Positions 25,532 through 34,119 of a stretch of DNA of 64,000 nucleotides are shown here, piece after piece. Below the pieces are notes generated by a model that saw nothing but the letters and a program-made list of their open reading frames with translations, searched no databases and was not told the DNA's origin. Every line of letters begins with the position of its first letter. The first letter of the stretch is position 1. The stretch spans positions 1 through 64,000 of the forward strand of contig JBKQLU010000008.1 of assembly GCA_052326585.1 (NCBI GenBank). Reading direction: 5' to 3'. Source of the stretch: JAPLJC01 sp052326585 (GTDB lineage: Bacteria > Desulfobacterota > Desulfobaccia > Desulfobaccales > 0-14-0-80-60-11). The translations under genes and the position numbers were made by a program.

Positions 25532-25571
25532 CCCGGGAATTCCTGGGAATTTCCGGGATCTTTGCTATAAT
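25532..25571 (+). promoter_or_regulatory. 26-bp inverted repeat abutting a TATAAT box
   Basis: CCCGGGAATTCC-TG-GGAATTTCCGGG (25532-25557; 11 of 12 arm bases pair) ends 8 bases before TATAAT (25566-25571), occupying the -35 region. No good -35 hexamer is visible. It looks like an operator for the orphan gene at 25657. Confidence 0.5.
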
Positions 25572-25656
25572 TTTTATTTTAGCCTGGGCGCGGGGTTCCC
25601 GGGCCGGGTCGCGGCCCGCCTGGACAGCCCTGCAGCAAGACCCGGAAGGATAGATC

Positions 25657-26010
25657 ATGACGCTGCCGATAGAATTCGACTTCACGGTGCGGGAAGACCG
25701 GCACGGCACCTCATTTGAAGGCATTGAAGCCGGACCACGGGACCGGGAGGGGGCCCTCAACCTCCACTTACGGCTGGCCCGGGACCACCTGGTTTTGAAC
25801 CTCTGGCCGGTACGGGGCGACCTGGCCGGGGTGGCGGAGCGCCTGGCCCGGCTCCTGGGGCCGCCCAGCTCGCCCCCGGCGATCTGCGGCTTCGGGGACT
25901 GCATGGACGATGACAAGGACGCCCCCCAACAGTCCACCCTGTGGGAATTCGACCCGGCCCGCCGCCCGGAAATCCTGGAGAAGATCAAGGCCTTTTTGGG
26001 CCTGCCGTAG
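25657..26010 (+). CDS. hypothetical protein, 117 residues
   Basis: Acidic, soluble, no signal peptide or membrane segment. N-terminal half is predicted beta-rich (IEFDFTVREDRHGTSFEGIE; LNLHLRLARDHLVLNLWPVR); the rest is Pro/Asp-rich with CGFGDC, a possible metal or disulfide pair (about residues 76-81), and a helical end. I recognise no family. A ribosome binding site (GGAAGGA) and a TATAAT box with an adjacent inverted repeat support expression. Divergent from ppdK. Function unknown. Confidence 0.55.
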   Translation: MTLPIEFDFTVREDRHGTSFEGIEAGPRDREGALNLHLRLARDHLVLNLWPVRGDLAGVAERLARLLGPPSSPPAICGFGDCMDDDKDAPQQSTLWEFDPARRPEILEKIKAFLGLP

Positions 26011-26384
26011 ATTGGCCCCGGAGACGCTCCCCCGGCGCCGTGGGGAGAAAAGAAGTCCGGGCCCCAAGACTGGTCCCATTAGCCCCCCAGGACCGCGGCC
26101 GATTCAGCGGCCGGCGCAACCTGATTTCACTGTCATCCTGAACGAAGTGAAGGATCTCAAGTCCAGAAAAATACGAGATTCTTCGCTTCGCTCAGAATGA
26201 CATTTTTTGAACAATAATGGGTTTTGCAATAGCCTCCAGGGGGTTGGAGCTTTTGAGCACCCGGCGTCCTGGCCATAACCTCAGAACCAATCCCCGGCTT
26301 CCAGCCAAGCGCGACTTGGATCATCCAGACCTTTATGAAAATTTGCGGGAAATTGCGGAAAACCTTAGCTCCTTCCGGCACCTC
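26011..26384. other. intergenic region with CATTCTGAG-family repeat
   Basis: Contains the repeat at 26129-26207 and otherwise unique sequence with no supported gene; convergent junction between the hypothetical gene and the Ala/OCD dehydrogenase. Confidence 0.5.
26129..26207. repeat. CATTCTGAG-family dyad copy
   Basis: ACTGTCATCCTGAACGAAGT...GAGATTCTTCGCTTCGCTC then AGAATGACA. The outer arms (TGTCATcCTG / CAGAATGACA) pair. Confidence 0.8.
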
Positions 26385-27368
26385 TCACTTCAAGAAATCC
26401 TTCTCCTCCCCCAGGCCCCGTTCCCGGGCCCGGAGATAGACGGCATAGCCCAGGGCCAGGTCCTGGATGATCAGGCCGGTGGAATCGAAGACCGTGATCT
26501 CCTCGGGATCCAGGCGGCCCGGTTTCTGGCCCGCCACCACCTCCCCCAGGGAGCCGTAAACTTGCTCCCGAGAGAACTCGCCTCGGGCTAGCGGCAGGTT
26601 GATCTCCCCGGAGTGGGACGCCTGGGCCCAATCGTCTACCACCACCTTGGCGGCCTGCAGGATGGCCGGGGCCAGTTCCTGTTTGCCGGCGGCGTCGGCG
26701 CCGATGGCGTTGATATGGGCGCCGGGGGCCAGCCACTCGCGTTGGACCACCGGGGTGCGGCTGGGGGTGGTGGTGACCACGATATCCATCCCCTGCACCG
26801 CCGCCTGGGCGGTGGCCACCGGCCGGGCCGGGACCCCATGGGCGGCCGTGATCTTCCCGGCAAAGGCCCCGGCATGGTCCAGATGGCGGTCGAAGACCAC
26901 AATCTCCTGAATGGGCCTGACCTTCAGGATGGCGGCCACCTGGGTGCGGGCCTGGGAGCCGCAGCCGATCACCCCCAATAGGGCCGCCCCGGGCCGGGCC
27001 AGATACTTGGCCGCCAGGCCGCCGGCGGCCCCGGTGCGGAAATCGGTGATGCGGGTGCCGTCCAGGTCGGCAAACTCCAGCCCGGTATCCGGATGGTTGA
27101 GAAGGATCTTGGCCATCACCGTGAGCAGGCCCTGGGCCGGGTTGCCCGGGTGCACATTGACCCATTTGAGGCCGCAGATGTGGCCCTGGGGCAGGTCGAT
27201 TTCCCCGTACATGGCCCGGAAGTCCCCCTGGGCCAGGGTCAGATATGACTTGGGGGGCATATTCACCCTCCCTTCGCCGTAGGCCCGGAAGGCCTCCTCC
27301 GCTACGGCCAGCGCCAGGTCCATATCCAGCACCTGCATCACCTCGGATGCGGTCAATACCAGGCTCAT
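26385..27368 (-). CDS. ornithine cyclodeaminase / alanine dehydrogenase (mu-crystallin family)
   Basis: 327 residues, NAD(P)-dependent. Rossmann motif GVIGCGSQARTQ (about 128-139); substrate-binding GHICGLKWVNVHPGNP with Lys; TDFRTGAAGGLAAKYLARP and IGADAAGKQEL are family blocks. The family includes archaeal alanine dehydrogenase, ornithine cyclodeaminase and ketimine reductases; sequence alone does not separate these, though GLKWVNVHPGNP and the lack of an obvious ornithine-specific block make an Ala/imine dehydrogenase plausible. ATG 27368 follows GGAGG by 5 bases and is preferred to an upstream in-frame start at 27398. Upstream lies a heptad array, then adenine deaminase. Confidence 0.85.
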   Translation of the reverse strand: MSLVLTASEVMQVLDMDLALAVAEEAFRAYGEGRVNMPPKSYLTLAQGDFRAMYGEIDLPQGHICGLKWVNVHPGNPAQGLLTVMAKILLNHPDTGLEFADLDGTRITDFRTGAAGGLAAKYLARPGAALLGVIGCGSQARTQVAAILKVRPIQEIVVFDRHLDHAGAFAGKITAAHGVPARPVATAQAAVQGMDIVVTTTPSRTPVVQREWLAPGAHINAIGADAAGKQELAPAILQAAKVVVDDWAQASHSGEINLPLARGEFSREQVYGSLGEVVAGQKPGRLDPEEITVFDSTGLIIQDLALGYAVYLRARERGLGEEKDFLK

Positions 27369-27397
27369 ATCGCCTCCGGAAAAAGTAGCAGAGAGCA

Positions 27398-27432
27398 CTG
27401 CTTACTGCTCACTGCTCACTGCTTATTGTTCA
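27398..27432. repeat. heptad tandem repeat (CTGCTCA)
   Basis: Units CTGCTTA, CTGCTCA, CTGCTCA, CTGCTTA, TTGTTCA between the adenine deaminase stop and the next gene's start. The last unit reaches the adenine deaminase stop codon. Confidence 0.85.
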
Positions 27433-29148
27433 CTCCCCAAAGAGCGGCACTACCTGAAAACGGTTAACATCCACCAGGCCGAGGTCGGTGAGCTTCAGGA
27501 GCGGAATCACCGGCAGGGCCAGGAAGGACAAGGCCATGAAGGGGTCTGGCAGGACGCCGCCCAGTTCGCGATAGGCCGTTTTCAGGCGGCTATAAGCCGC
27601 GGCCACCTCCTTAAGAGGCCTGGGGCTCATCAACCCGGCGATGGGGAGCGGCAGTTCCGCCAGGACCTGGCCGGCGGCCGCCACCACCAAGCCGCCCCCC
27701 AGGGCCGTGAGGCGCCGTACCGCCAGGAGCATGTCGCTTTCCTCGGCCCCCACCACCACGATATTATGGGAATCATGAGCCACCGAGGAAGCCAGGGCGC
27801 CCCTTTGCAGACCGAAGCCCTGCACCAGGCCCAACCCCAGGTTGCCGCTGCCGTGGTGGCGCTCCACCACCGCCAGTTTCAGGAGGTCCCGTCCGGGGTC
27901 CGCCGCCAGCCGCCCTCCCTGCACCGGGGCCGGCAGGACCCTTTTCTCCGTCAGGAGCTGGCCGGGAATGAGGCCGATGACCTTGACCAGGTCGCCGGCC
28001 GCCGGGGGCGACAGGGCCTCCGGGGGAAACTCCCGGACCCGGAAGGGGGTGGCGGGAACCGCGGCTGCCGGAGAGGGCAGCTCCGCCAGCAGCTCGCCGT
28101 CGTCTGCCACCAGCCGGCCATTCTTAAAGACCTTCTGGACCTGAAACCCTCGGAGATCCCCCACCACCAGCAGATCGGCCTTCAACCCCGGGGCCAGCCC
28201 GCCCCGGTCTCCCAGGTGGAAGTATTCCGCCGGGTTTAAGGTGGCCATGGTAACCGCCTGCAGGGGATCGCACCCCAGAGACACCGCCTTGGCCAGCAGG
28301 GCGTTCAGATGGCCCCGGAGCAGGTCCTCCGGGTGGCAGTCATCGGTGACCAGCATGGTCCGGCGCAGGCTGGCGGCAGTCACCGCGGGCAGCAGGTCCT
28401 GCAGATTTTTGGCCAGGCTCCCTTCCCGCAGCATCAGGTAGAAACCGAGACTGAGCTTTTCCCGGGCCTCGTCGAGTTGGGTGCATTCGTGGTCGGAGCC
28501 GATCCCCGCCAGCCGATAGGCCGAGAGGGCCTTGCCGGAGAGCAGCGGCGCATGGCCGTCCAATGGGCCCCGGGGGAAGAGGGCCAGCTTCCTGAGCAGG
28601 TCGGGATCGCCCCGCACCACCGCAGGAAAATTCATGACCTCGGCCAGGCCCAGGACCCGGGGATGCCGGCGGTAAGGAGCCAGGAGTTCGGCGCTGAGCA
28701 CCGCCCCGGCGGTCTCCAGGGGGGAGGCGGGGACGCAGGACGGCAGCATGAAGAAGAAATCGAGGGGCAGCCCCCGGCTGGCGGCCAGAATATAGTCCAG
28801 GCCCACCGTGCCCCAGACATTGGCGATTTCATGGGGATCCGCCACCACCGTAGTGGTTCCCAGCGGCAGCAGGGCCCGGGCCAGTTCCCGGGGGGTGAGC
28901 ATGCTGCTTTCCGGGTGCAGGTGGCCGTCGATGAGCCCGGGCAGGATATAGCTGCCCCGGACCTCCATTCTGGGGCCGTCGTAATCGCCCAGCCCGGCGA
29001 TGATCCCGTCGCACAGGGCCACGTCGATTTTTTGCCAGCCGCCGCGGTAGAGGTCGGCAACCCGGCCCCCGGCCAGCACCAGGTCCGCCGGGGCCTCCCC
29101 CCGGGCTACTTGCAGCCGCCGCGCCAGCCTCGCCTCGGCTCTGATCAA
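27430..29148 (-). CDS. ade: adenine deaminase
   Basis: Hydrolyses adenine to hypoxanthine for purine salvage. The 572-residue amidohydrolase has the metal site GLIDGHLHPESSML (about 72-85), VADPHEIANVWG, the catalytic GIGSDHECTQ and VTDDCHPEDLL, and the AdeC-specific C-terminal domain with ERHHGSGNLGLGLVQGFGL and VAHDSHNIVVVG. The start is TTG 29148, with GGGAG 5-6 bases upstream. It is followed on the same strand by the Ala/OCD dehydrogenase, the heptad array lying between them. Confidence 0.94.
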   Translation of the reverse strand: MIRAEARLARRLQVARGEAPADLVLAGGRVADLYRGGWQKIDVALCDGIIAGLGDYDGPRMEVRGSYILPGLIDGHLHPESSMLTPRELARALLPLGTTTVVADPHEIANVWGTVGLDYILAASRGLPLDFFFMLPSCVPASPLETAGAVLSAELLAPYRRHPRVLGLAEVMNFPAVVRGDPDLLRKLALFPRGPLDGHAPLLSGKALSAYRLAGIGSDHECTQLDEAREKLSLGFYLMLREGSLAKNLQDLLPAVTAASLRRTMLVTDDCHPEDLLRGHLNALLAKAVSLGCDPLQAVTMATLNPAEYFHLGDRGGLAPGLKADLLVVGDLRGFQVQKVFKNGRLVADDGELLAELPSPAAAVPATPFRVREFPPEALSPPAAGDLVKVIGLIPGQLLTEKRVLPAPVQGGRLAADPGRDLLKLAVVERHHGSGNLGLGLVQGFGLQRGALASSVAHDSHNIVVVGAEESDMLLAVRRLTALGGGLVVAAAGQVLAELPLPIAGLMSPRPLKEVAAAYSRLKTAYRELGGVLPDPFMALSFLALPVIPLLKLTDLGLVDVNRFQVVPLFGE

Positions 29149-29170
29149 GACTTCTCCCTGCCGACCTTCA

Positions 29171-29262
29171 CTGCCTCCAGGATGACAGTGAAATCAAGTT
29201 TTGCCCTAGCTTATGGTCATTCTGGGCGAAGCGAAGAACCTTTTATTTTTATGGACTTGAGA
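29171..29262. repeat. CATTCTGAG-family copy (split)
   Basis: CCTCCAGGATGACAGTGAAA on the left and GGTCATTCTGGGCGAAGCGAAG on the right. The inner part TTTTGCCCTAGCTT recurs as TTTTGCCCTGGCTT near 35609. Confidence 0.7.
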
Positions 29263-29657
29263 TCCCGGTGGACAGATCGTCCCAATCGAGACCGGGCGCG
29301 GCAGCCGGAACCCCGCCGCCGCCCCCCCAAGCCCCTTTTGCGCCTGGAGGTGAGGCCAGTTTAGTTAAAAAGCGAGGCCGGCGCAACCAGGAGTTGGTCA
29401 GATCCGGGGGCTTTCCGGATTTTTTGAGAGGGGAATGAGGGACCGGGGCGCGTTGCAGTTGTCTTGGCGCTCTTCGCGCCTCGGGGTTGAAAGGCAGGGC
29501 GCCCGGGAGATACAGCACTGAGACAGAAGTGGTTTTTTATCTGGTTACCAAGTTGCGCTTGGGAACCCATTTTCCCGCCAGACTCCGCCTGGCGAGGATT
29601 ATTGAATAATAATTATTCTTATTTTCCAAGACATCGCACCGGCACAGCCTAAAATGG

Positions 29658-29731
29658 GGCGGCCTGTGGCCGCCAATATCCGGCGGGCCTAGCCCGCCCT
29701 ATAAATTAGGTACACAGGCTGGAAGCCTGTG
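29658..29731. repeat. three-palindrome cassette A
   Basis: GGCGGCC-TGT-GGCCGCC (29658-29674), GGCGGGC-CTA-GCCCGCC followed by CTATAAA (29682-29705), and CACAGGCT-GGA-AGCCTGTG (29713-29731). Each is a perfect dyad with a 3-nt loop. The same three modules occur in cassette B at 41894-42044 in another order. Confidence 0.85.
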
Positions 29732-29868
29732 CCACCAGCCCGTTTCCCGTAGCCCTTAGGGCGTAGGCCGGGAAAGTGAAGTGCATCCCGCCTTTAGAAT
29801 TTTTCCATATAAAATTAAGATGTGGTCTAAGACCCCATTAGTTATCGCCCGCCACGGCGTTCTCCGGC

Positions 29869-30669
29869 TCAATTCTCCAGCTCCCGGGCGTATTCCCGCA
29901 GCCGGTTCCGGAGGCGGCCCATGGCCTGGCCGTGCAATTGGGAGATGCGGGACTCGGTGCAACCCATGACCTGGCCGATTTCCTTCATGGTGAGTTCTTC
30001 GTAATAATAGAGGCAAACCAACAACTTCTCCTTGTCGGGCAGGACCTCCAGGGCCTGAATGACGACCTGCCGCAATTGGGACAGGTGGGCTGATTGGAGG
30101 GCGTCCGGCAGATTCTCATCCTGGAGGAAGTCCCCGGGCTCCTTGCCCACCGCCGGGTAACCCGCGAGTTGACGCAGGGGAAGGGAGTCCAGGGGCACCA
30201 GGCAAACCGGCCTGGTCTTTTCCAGGAGCTGATGGAAATCTTCCAGCTCCAATCCCAGGAGGGCCGCCACTTCCTCGGCCTCCGCCGGCCGCCCCAGGCG
30301 CTTCTGCAGATGGGCGCAGGTCTTCTCCAGAAGGCTCGCTTTCCTGCGCACCGAACGGGGGATCCAGTCCAGGCTGCGCAGTTCATCCAGCATGGCCCCC
30401 TTGATGCGGAACTCGGCATAGGTCCTGAAGTTGATATGCTTGCTCAGGTCATATTTCTGGAGGGCGTCGAAGAGGCCGATAGTGCCGGAGCTGATCAGGT
30501 CCTCCTGGGAGATATGGGAGGGCAGGCGGGCACCCAGGCGGGCGGCAATATACCGGATCAGGGGCCTATATTGCAGCACCAGCCGTTGCTGCCGGGCCAG
30601 GTCTGGATGTCCCGGACCTGCTCCGGAGCCTGGAACCGATTCCTCTAGAACCAACGACAGTTCATCCAT
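29869..30669 (-). CDS. fliA: flagellar sigma factor sigma-28 (FliA)
   Basis: 266-residue alternative sigma factor directing RNA polymerase to late flagellar and chemotaxis genes. Region 2 is clear (YRPLIRYIAARLGARLPSHI, DLISSGTIGLFDALQKYD, FRTYAEFRIKGAMLDELR), region 3 contains RSVRRKASLLEKT and region 4 LTMKEIGQVMGCTESRISQL. ATG 30669 was chosen (MDELSLVLEES); longer frames into the GC-rich upstream DNA lack conserved sequence. No other flagellar gene is in the window, so it is detached from a flagellar operon or at its end. Confidence 0.93.
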   Translation of the reverse strand: MDELSLVLEESVPGSGAGPGHPDLARQQRLVLQYRPLIRYIAARLGARLPSHISQEDLISSGTIGLFDALQKYDLSKHINFRTYAEFRIKGAMLDELRSLDWIPRSVRRKASLLEKTCAHLQKRLGRPAEAEEVAALLGLELEDFHQLLEKTRPVCLVPLDSLPLRQLAGYPAVGKEPGDFLQDENLPDALQSAHLSQLRQVVIQALEVLPDKEKLLVCLYYYEELTMKEIGQVMGCTESRISQLHGQAMGRLRNRLREYARELEN

Positions 30670-31427
30670 GATAGCCGTTCCCCATGTCTTTCCTGTGATT
30701 AATGGCCGGCCCCCGAGGCTCAAGGGACTTGCGGTTGCCCCGCGCCCCCGGCGGCGTGGCCAGGCCGGCAGCCGGCGGGCCTTCCCTGTCAAGGACTGGG
30801 CTCGCCGGGCCGGGGCTGGAGAGACCAGACCCAAGGTTGCCGGCCCCGCCGGGGAGATCACTTCGTCAAATCGAAGGAACCCCGGATCTTCAGGTTAGCG
30901 GCGAGGCCGGCCAGATCATTCGGCCAGGCCGGGGCTTCTTTCCGGCCTAAGACAGACCTGGTCCACCTGGAGCCGCCGGCAGCGGCCACCGCCGGCCATT
31001 GACCCGGCCCCCACCGGAGCCCTGCCGGTCTGGGGCCGGCCGGGCCCCAGGCAAAAACCCCGGGCCGCCGGAGGCCACCCCCCCCGGGGACCTCCCGGGC
31101 GGCGCCGCCGCCTGTCTCGGGGTTGAGCAAGGTTCATGCCAGGTGCGGCCCCAAGCCGCCGGCCCCGGGAGCGGCCTTGGGGTTGCGGCGCTCCTTCGCG
31201 TCACCCCATTGAAATAGATGGGCTATTTTGAGGTTGCGCCCTTGCCGCGGCGCACCCCGGCCCCAAACCCAGGCCAGCCGGGTTAAGGACCGGAATGACC
31301 CTGAAACCGTCTCGCCTGGTTTGGCCTCCCCGGCTTGGTCAAATCCTTGACAAGCGTTTTTCATTGCCAAAAGCAGGGGCCTGTGTTAAAAGAAATTGAG
31401 TTAATTTACTTAGATAGGCTTTAAACC
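30670..31427. other. 758-bp gene-free, GC-rich divergent region
   Basis: Between fliA and rlmE. Extremely C/G-rich from about 30700 to 31200 with several overlapping open frames on both strands, none with a recognisable domain or ribosome binding site. A TTGACA occurs near 31349 but has no -10 at a suitable spacing. I see nothing supportable here. Confidence 0.4.
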
Positions 31428-32033
31428 ATGCCCCGCCCTGGAATCCCAGACCCCTTCCGGACCCGGGCCCGTGCCGAAGGCTATGTGGCCCGGGCGGTGT
31501 ACAAATTAAAGGAAATCGATGAGAAATACCGCCTGTTCCGGCAGGGCCAGCGGGTTTTGGACCTGGGCTGCAGTCCCGGCTCCTGGCTGCAATATATCGC
31601 CGGCCGGGTGGGCCCCCGGGGCCTGGTGCTGGGGGTGGACGCCACCCCTTTGGCTATCCCGGTGGCGCCCCCCCTATACTTCCTCCAGGGTGAGGTGGAA
31701 AGTCTAGACTTAGAGACGATTGCCGCGGTGAGTACGGGTTTCGAGGTGGTAGTCAGCGACCTGGCCCCCAAGACCACCGGGGTGCGGGAGGTGGACCAGC
31801 AGCGCTCCCTACTGCTGGCCCGGCAGGCCCTGGAGTTGGCCCGCCGCTTGCTTAGGCCCGGCGGCCACTTCCTGGTGAAGATCTTTGCCGGACCAGACCT
31901 TCCCGGCCTGGCCGCGGCCCTGCGCCAGGACTTTGACGTCTGCCGGCAGGTGAAACCCGCCTGCTCCAGGCCGGGCAGCCGGGAACTTTATCTCCTGGGC
32001 TTGAAGCACTACGGCCCTGCCCCTGAGGGGTGA
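31428..32033 (+). CDS. rlmE: 23S rRNA 2'-O-ribose methyltransferase RlmE (FtsJ)
   Basis: 201-residue SAM-dependent methyltransferase that modifies Um2552 of 23S rRNA. The K-D-K-E tetrad is visible: Lys in ARAVYKLKEID, Asp in VVVSDLAPK, Lys in GGHFLVKIF and Glu in GSRELYLLGL. The SAM motif VLDLGCSPGSWLQYI is complete. First gene of a plus-strand run rlmE-yebC-ruvC-ruvA of translation/DNA maintenance genes. Confidence 0.94.
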   Translation: MPRPGIPDPFRTRARAEGYVARAVYKLKEIDEKYRLFRQGQRVLDLGCSPGSWLQYIAGRVGPRGLVLGVDATPLAIPVAPPLYFLQGEVESLDLETIAAVSTGFEVVVSDLAPKTTGVREVDQQRSLLLARQALELARRLLRPGGHFLVKIFAGPDLPGLAAALRQDFDVCRQVKPACSRPGSRELYLLGLKHYGPAPEG

Positions 32034-32214
32034 TACCGGCTTCCGGCCCCAGGGCGCCGCCGGGCCCAAGCTCTTAATCAGGGCCTTGACTGGACGGCAT
32101 CTTGATCGAGGGCCGCCAGCTTGAGCTTGCGCCGGCTAAGGCCAGCGGCTACAGTTAAATTCCCCGTCAGGAACTGGCGTCAGGCTCTGATTGACCAGGA
32201 GGAGGGACAAACCG

Positions 32215-32964
32215 ATGTCCGGCCATTCCAAGTGGAGCACCATCAAGCGCAAGAAAGGGGCGGTGGACGCCAAGCGCGGCAAGATCTTCGGCAAGCTGGC
32301 CAAAGAGGTGGCCGTGGCGGCCCGGCTGGGCGGCGGCGACCCCACCGGCAACCCCCGCCTCCGGGCCGCCATCGCCGCGGCCAAGGCGGAAAATATGCCC
32401 GGCGACAATATCACCCGGGCCATCCGCAAGGGCAGCGGGGAGGCCGGCGGCGCGGCCCTGGAAGAAATCTTCCTGGAAGGTTACGGCCCGGCGGGGGTGG
32501 CCCTGATGGTGGAGACCCTCACTGACAACAAGAACCGCACCGTCTCCGACGTGCGCCATCTGATCACCAAATACGGCGGGAGTCTGGGAGAGCCCGGCTG
32601 CGTCGCCTGGATGTTCGACAAGAAGGGGGTCATCGTCTTCGACCGCGGCGAGGTCAATGAGGACCAGCTCCTGGAGGCCGCCCTGGAATGCGGCGCCGAT
32701 GACCTGCAAAGCGATGAGAGCCAGTTCGAGGTGCTCACCGACCCCACCGCCTTCCTGGAGGTCAAGGAGGCCCTGGAGGCCCGGGGCTTCACACCGGCCC
32801 TGGCCGAGGTGCAGATGCGCCCCAGGACCACGGTGAAGATCGACGAAGAGAAATCCGCCCAGCAACTCCTGAGGCTGGTGGAACTCCTGGAAGAGCACGA
32901 CGACGTCAGCGACGTCTTCGCCAATTTCGACATCCCGGATCGATTACTCGAGGCCTTGATTTGA
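32215..32964 (+). CDS. yebC: YebC/PmpR-family protein
   Basis: 249 residues. Classic start MSGHSKWSTIKRKKGAVDAK, the central GPAGVALMVETLTDNKNRT and the ending DVFANFDIP. The family acts as DNA-binding regulator (PmpR) or as a ribosome-associated translation factor relieving polyproline stalls; which holds here is unknown. AGGAGGAGGG ahead of ATG 32215 fixes the start. The stop overlaps the region where ruvC starts, as commonly seen for yebC-ruvC-ruvA operons. Confidence 0.95.
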   Translation: MSGHSKWSTIKRKKGAVDAKRGKIFGKLAKEVAVAARLGGGDPTGNPRLRAAIAAAKAENMPGDNITRAIRKGSGEAGGAALEEIFLEGYGPAGVALMVETLTDNKNRTVSDVRHLITKYGGSLGEPGCVAWMFDKKGVIVFDRGEVNEDQLLEAALECGADDLQSDESQFEVLTDPTAFLEVKEALEARGFTPALAEVQMRPRTTVKIDEEKSAQQLLRLVELLEEHDDVSDVFANFDIPDRLLEALI

Positions 32965-32966
32965 GC

Positions 32967-33449
32967 ATGATTATTTTGGGGGTGGACCCGGGTTCCCAGC
33001 ACACCGGCTTCGGGGTCTTGCAGGGTGAGGGCGACCGCCTCCTCCATCTGGCCTCCGGCAGCATCAAGGCTGGTTCCCGCCCTCCCCTGGCCGACCGCCT
33101 CCACCGGATCTATGACGGGCTGGCGGAAGTGATCCGACAGCACCAGCCCCAGGTCCTGGCCCTGGAGGAGATCTTCCTGGCCGCCAACGTCAGGACCGCC
33201 TTCACCCTGGGCCAGGTGCGCGGGGTGGTGCTGCTGCTGGCGGCCCAGAGAGGTTTGCCCGTCTGCCATTATCCCCCGCTGCTGGTCAAAAAGGCGGTGG
33301 TGGGCTACGGCCAGGCATCCAAGGCCCAGGTGCAGCTCATGGTGAAGCAACTCCTGGGGCAGGAGGCCTCCGACGAGCATGCCGCCGACGCCCTGGCGGT
33401 GGGGCTCTGCCACTTCTTCCACCAACGCTGGCCGGGGAGGAACGCATGA
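32967..33449 (+). CDS. ruvC: Holliday junction resolvase RuvC
   Basis: 160-residue endonuclease that cuts four-way junctions with RuvAB. Acidic active site: Asp in ILGVDPGSQHTGFGV, Glu in LALEEIFLAAN, and Asp/His in SDEHAADALAVGLCH. I chose ATG 32967; an upstream TTG at 32961 overlaps the yebC stop. Ends in an ATGA overlap with ruvA, so the two are translationally coupled. Confidence 0.95.
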   Translation: MIILGVDPGSQHTGFGVLQGEGDRLLHLASGSIKAGSRPPLADRLHRIYDGLAEVIRQHQPQVLALEEIFLAANVRTAFTLGQVRGVVLLLAAQRGLPVCHYPPLLVKKAVVGYGQASKAQVQLMVKQLLGQEASDEHAADALAVGLCHFFHQRWPGRNA

Positions 33450-34030
33450 TCGGTTTTCTGGAAGGAGAAATCGTCAGCAAAGGTCCGACCCAGGTAATTA
33501 TCCGGGTGGGCGGGGTGGGCTACCGGGTCCACATCCCCCTATCCACCTTTTACGCCCTGCCAGAGCCTCCGGCCCGCATCTCGCTCCTGATCCACACCCG
33601 CCTCCAGGAAGACGCCCTGAATCTTTACGGCTTCGGGACTTCGGAGGAAAAGGAGCTCTTTCTCCAATTGCTGGCCATCCCCCGCATCGGGGCCCGCATG
33701 GCCCTGAACATCCTGAGCGGCATCAGCCCGGAGGAGTTCGCCGAGGCCCTGGGCCAGCGGGATATCCGCCGCCTGGCCGGCATCCCCGGCATCGGCAAGA
33801 AATCGGCCGAGCGCATCATCCTGGAACTCAAAGACAAGCAGCTCGCCGCCGGGGCCCCCCGGCTGGCCCCGGCTACCGGCCAGGGCCCCGTACAAGACGC
33901 CCTGAGCGCCCTGCTCAACCTGGGCTACTCCAAGAACCTGGCGGAGAAGGCCATAGAGGCGGCCCGGGGCCAGGGGGCCGCGACCCTGGAGGAGTTGCTG
34001 CGCCAGGGCCTGAAATGGCTGGCCAAATGA
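33446..34030 (+). CDS. ruvA: Holliday junction branch-migration protein RuvA
   Basis: 194 residues. Domain I (MIGFLEGEIVSKGPTQVIIR, OB fold), the helix-hairpin-helix region (AIPRIGARMALNILSGI and GIPGIGKKSAERIILELKDK) and the C-terminal RuvB-binding domain III (ALLNLGYSKNLAEKAI) are all present. ruvB, commonly the next gene, is not here. The stop codon is embedded in a heptad array. Confidence 0.95.
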   Translation: MIGFLEGEIVSKGPTQVIIRVGGVGYRVHIPLSTFYALPEPPARISLLIHTRLQEDALNLYGFGTSEEKELFLQLLAIPRIGARMALNILSGISPEEFAEALGQRDIRRLAGIPGIGKKSAERIILELKDKQLAAGAPRLAPATGQGPVQDALSALLNLGYSKNLAEKAIEAARGQGAATLEELLRQGLKWLAK

Positions 34031-34063
34031 GTTTCGAGTTTTGAGTTTTGAGTTTCGAGTTTT
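34029..34063. repeat. five-unit heptad tandem repeat (GAGTTTT)
   Basis: GAGTTTC, GAGTTTT, GAGTTTT, GAGTTTC, GAGTTTT. The array begins inside the ruvA TGA stop codon. Confidence 0.9.
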
Positions 34064-34119
34064 GCGTAAAACCTCTAGGGTGGGCGCTGCCTGCCATCTT
34101 GCGCTACCAGGATCTTTCT

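Larger units (their letters stand above)
29149..29868. other. 720-bp repeat-containing gap
   Basis: Holds a CATTCTGAG-family copy (29171-29262) and a three-palindrome cassette (29658-29731). The stretch 29280-29600 shows nothing recognisable. Confidence 0.6.

Noticed and set aside
26217..26591. 124-codon plus-strand frame overlapping the Ala/OCD dehydrogenase 3' end
   Set aside because: It is mostly antisense to a well-supported gene and has no ribosome binding site.
30700..31200. Long GC-rich open frames upstream of fliA
   Set aside because: Open frames arise from lack of AT-containing stop codons; they have low-complexity Pro/Gly/Arg content and no support.
34048..34119. Longer N-terminus for the DNA methyltransferase (MSFEFCVKPLGW)
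   Set aside because: These codons come from the GAGTTTT heptad array; conserved methyltransferase sequence starts after ATG 34120.
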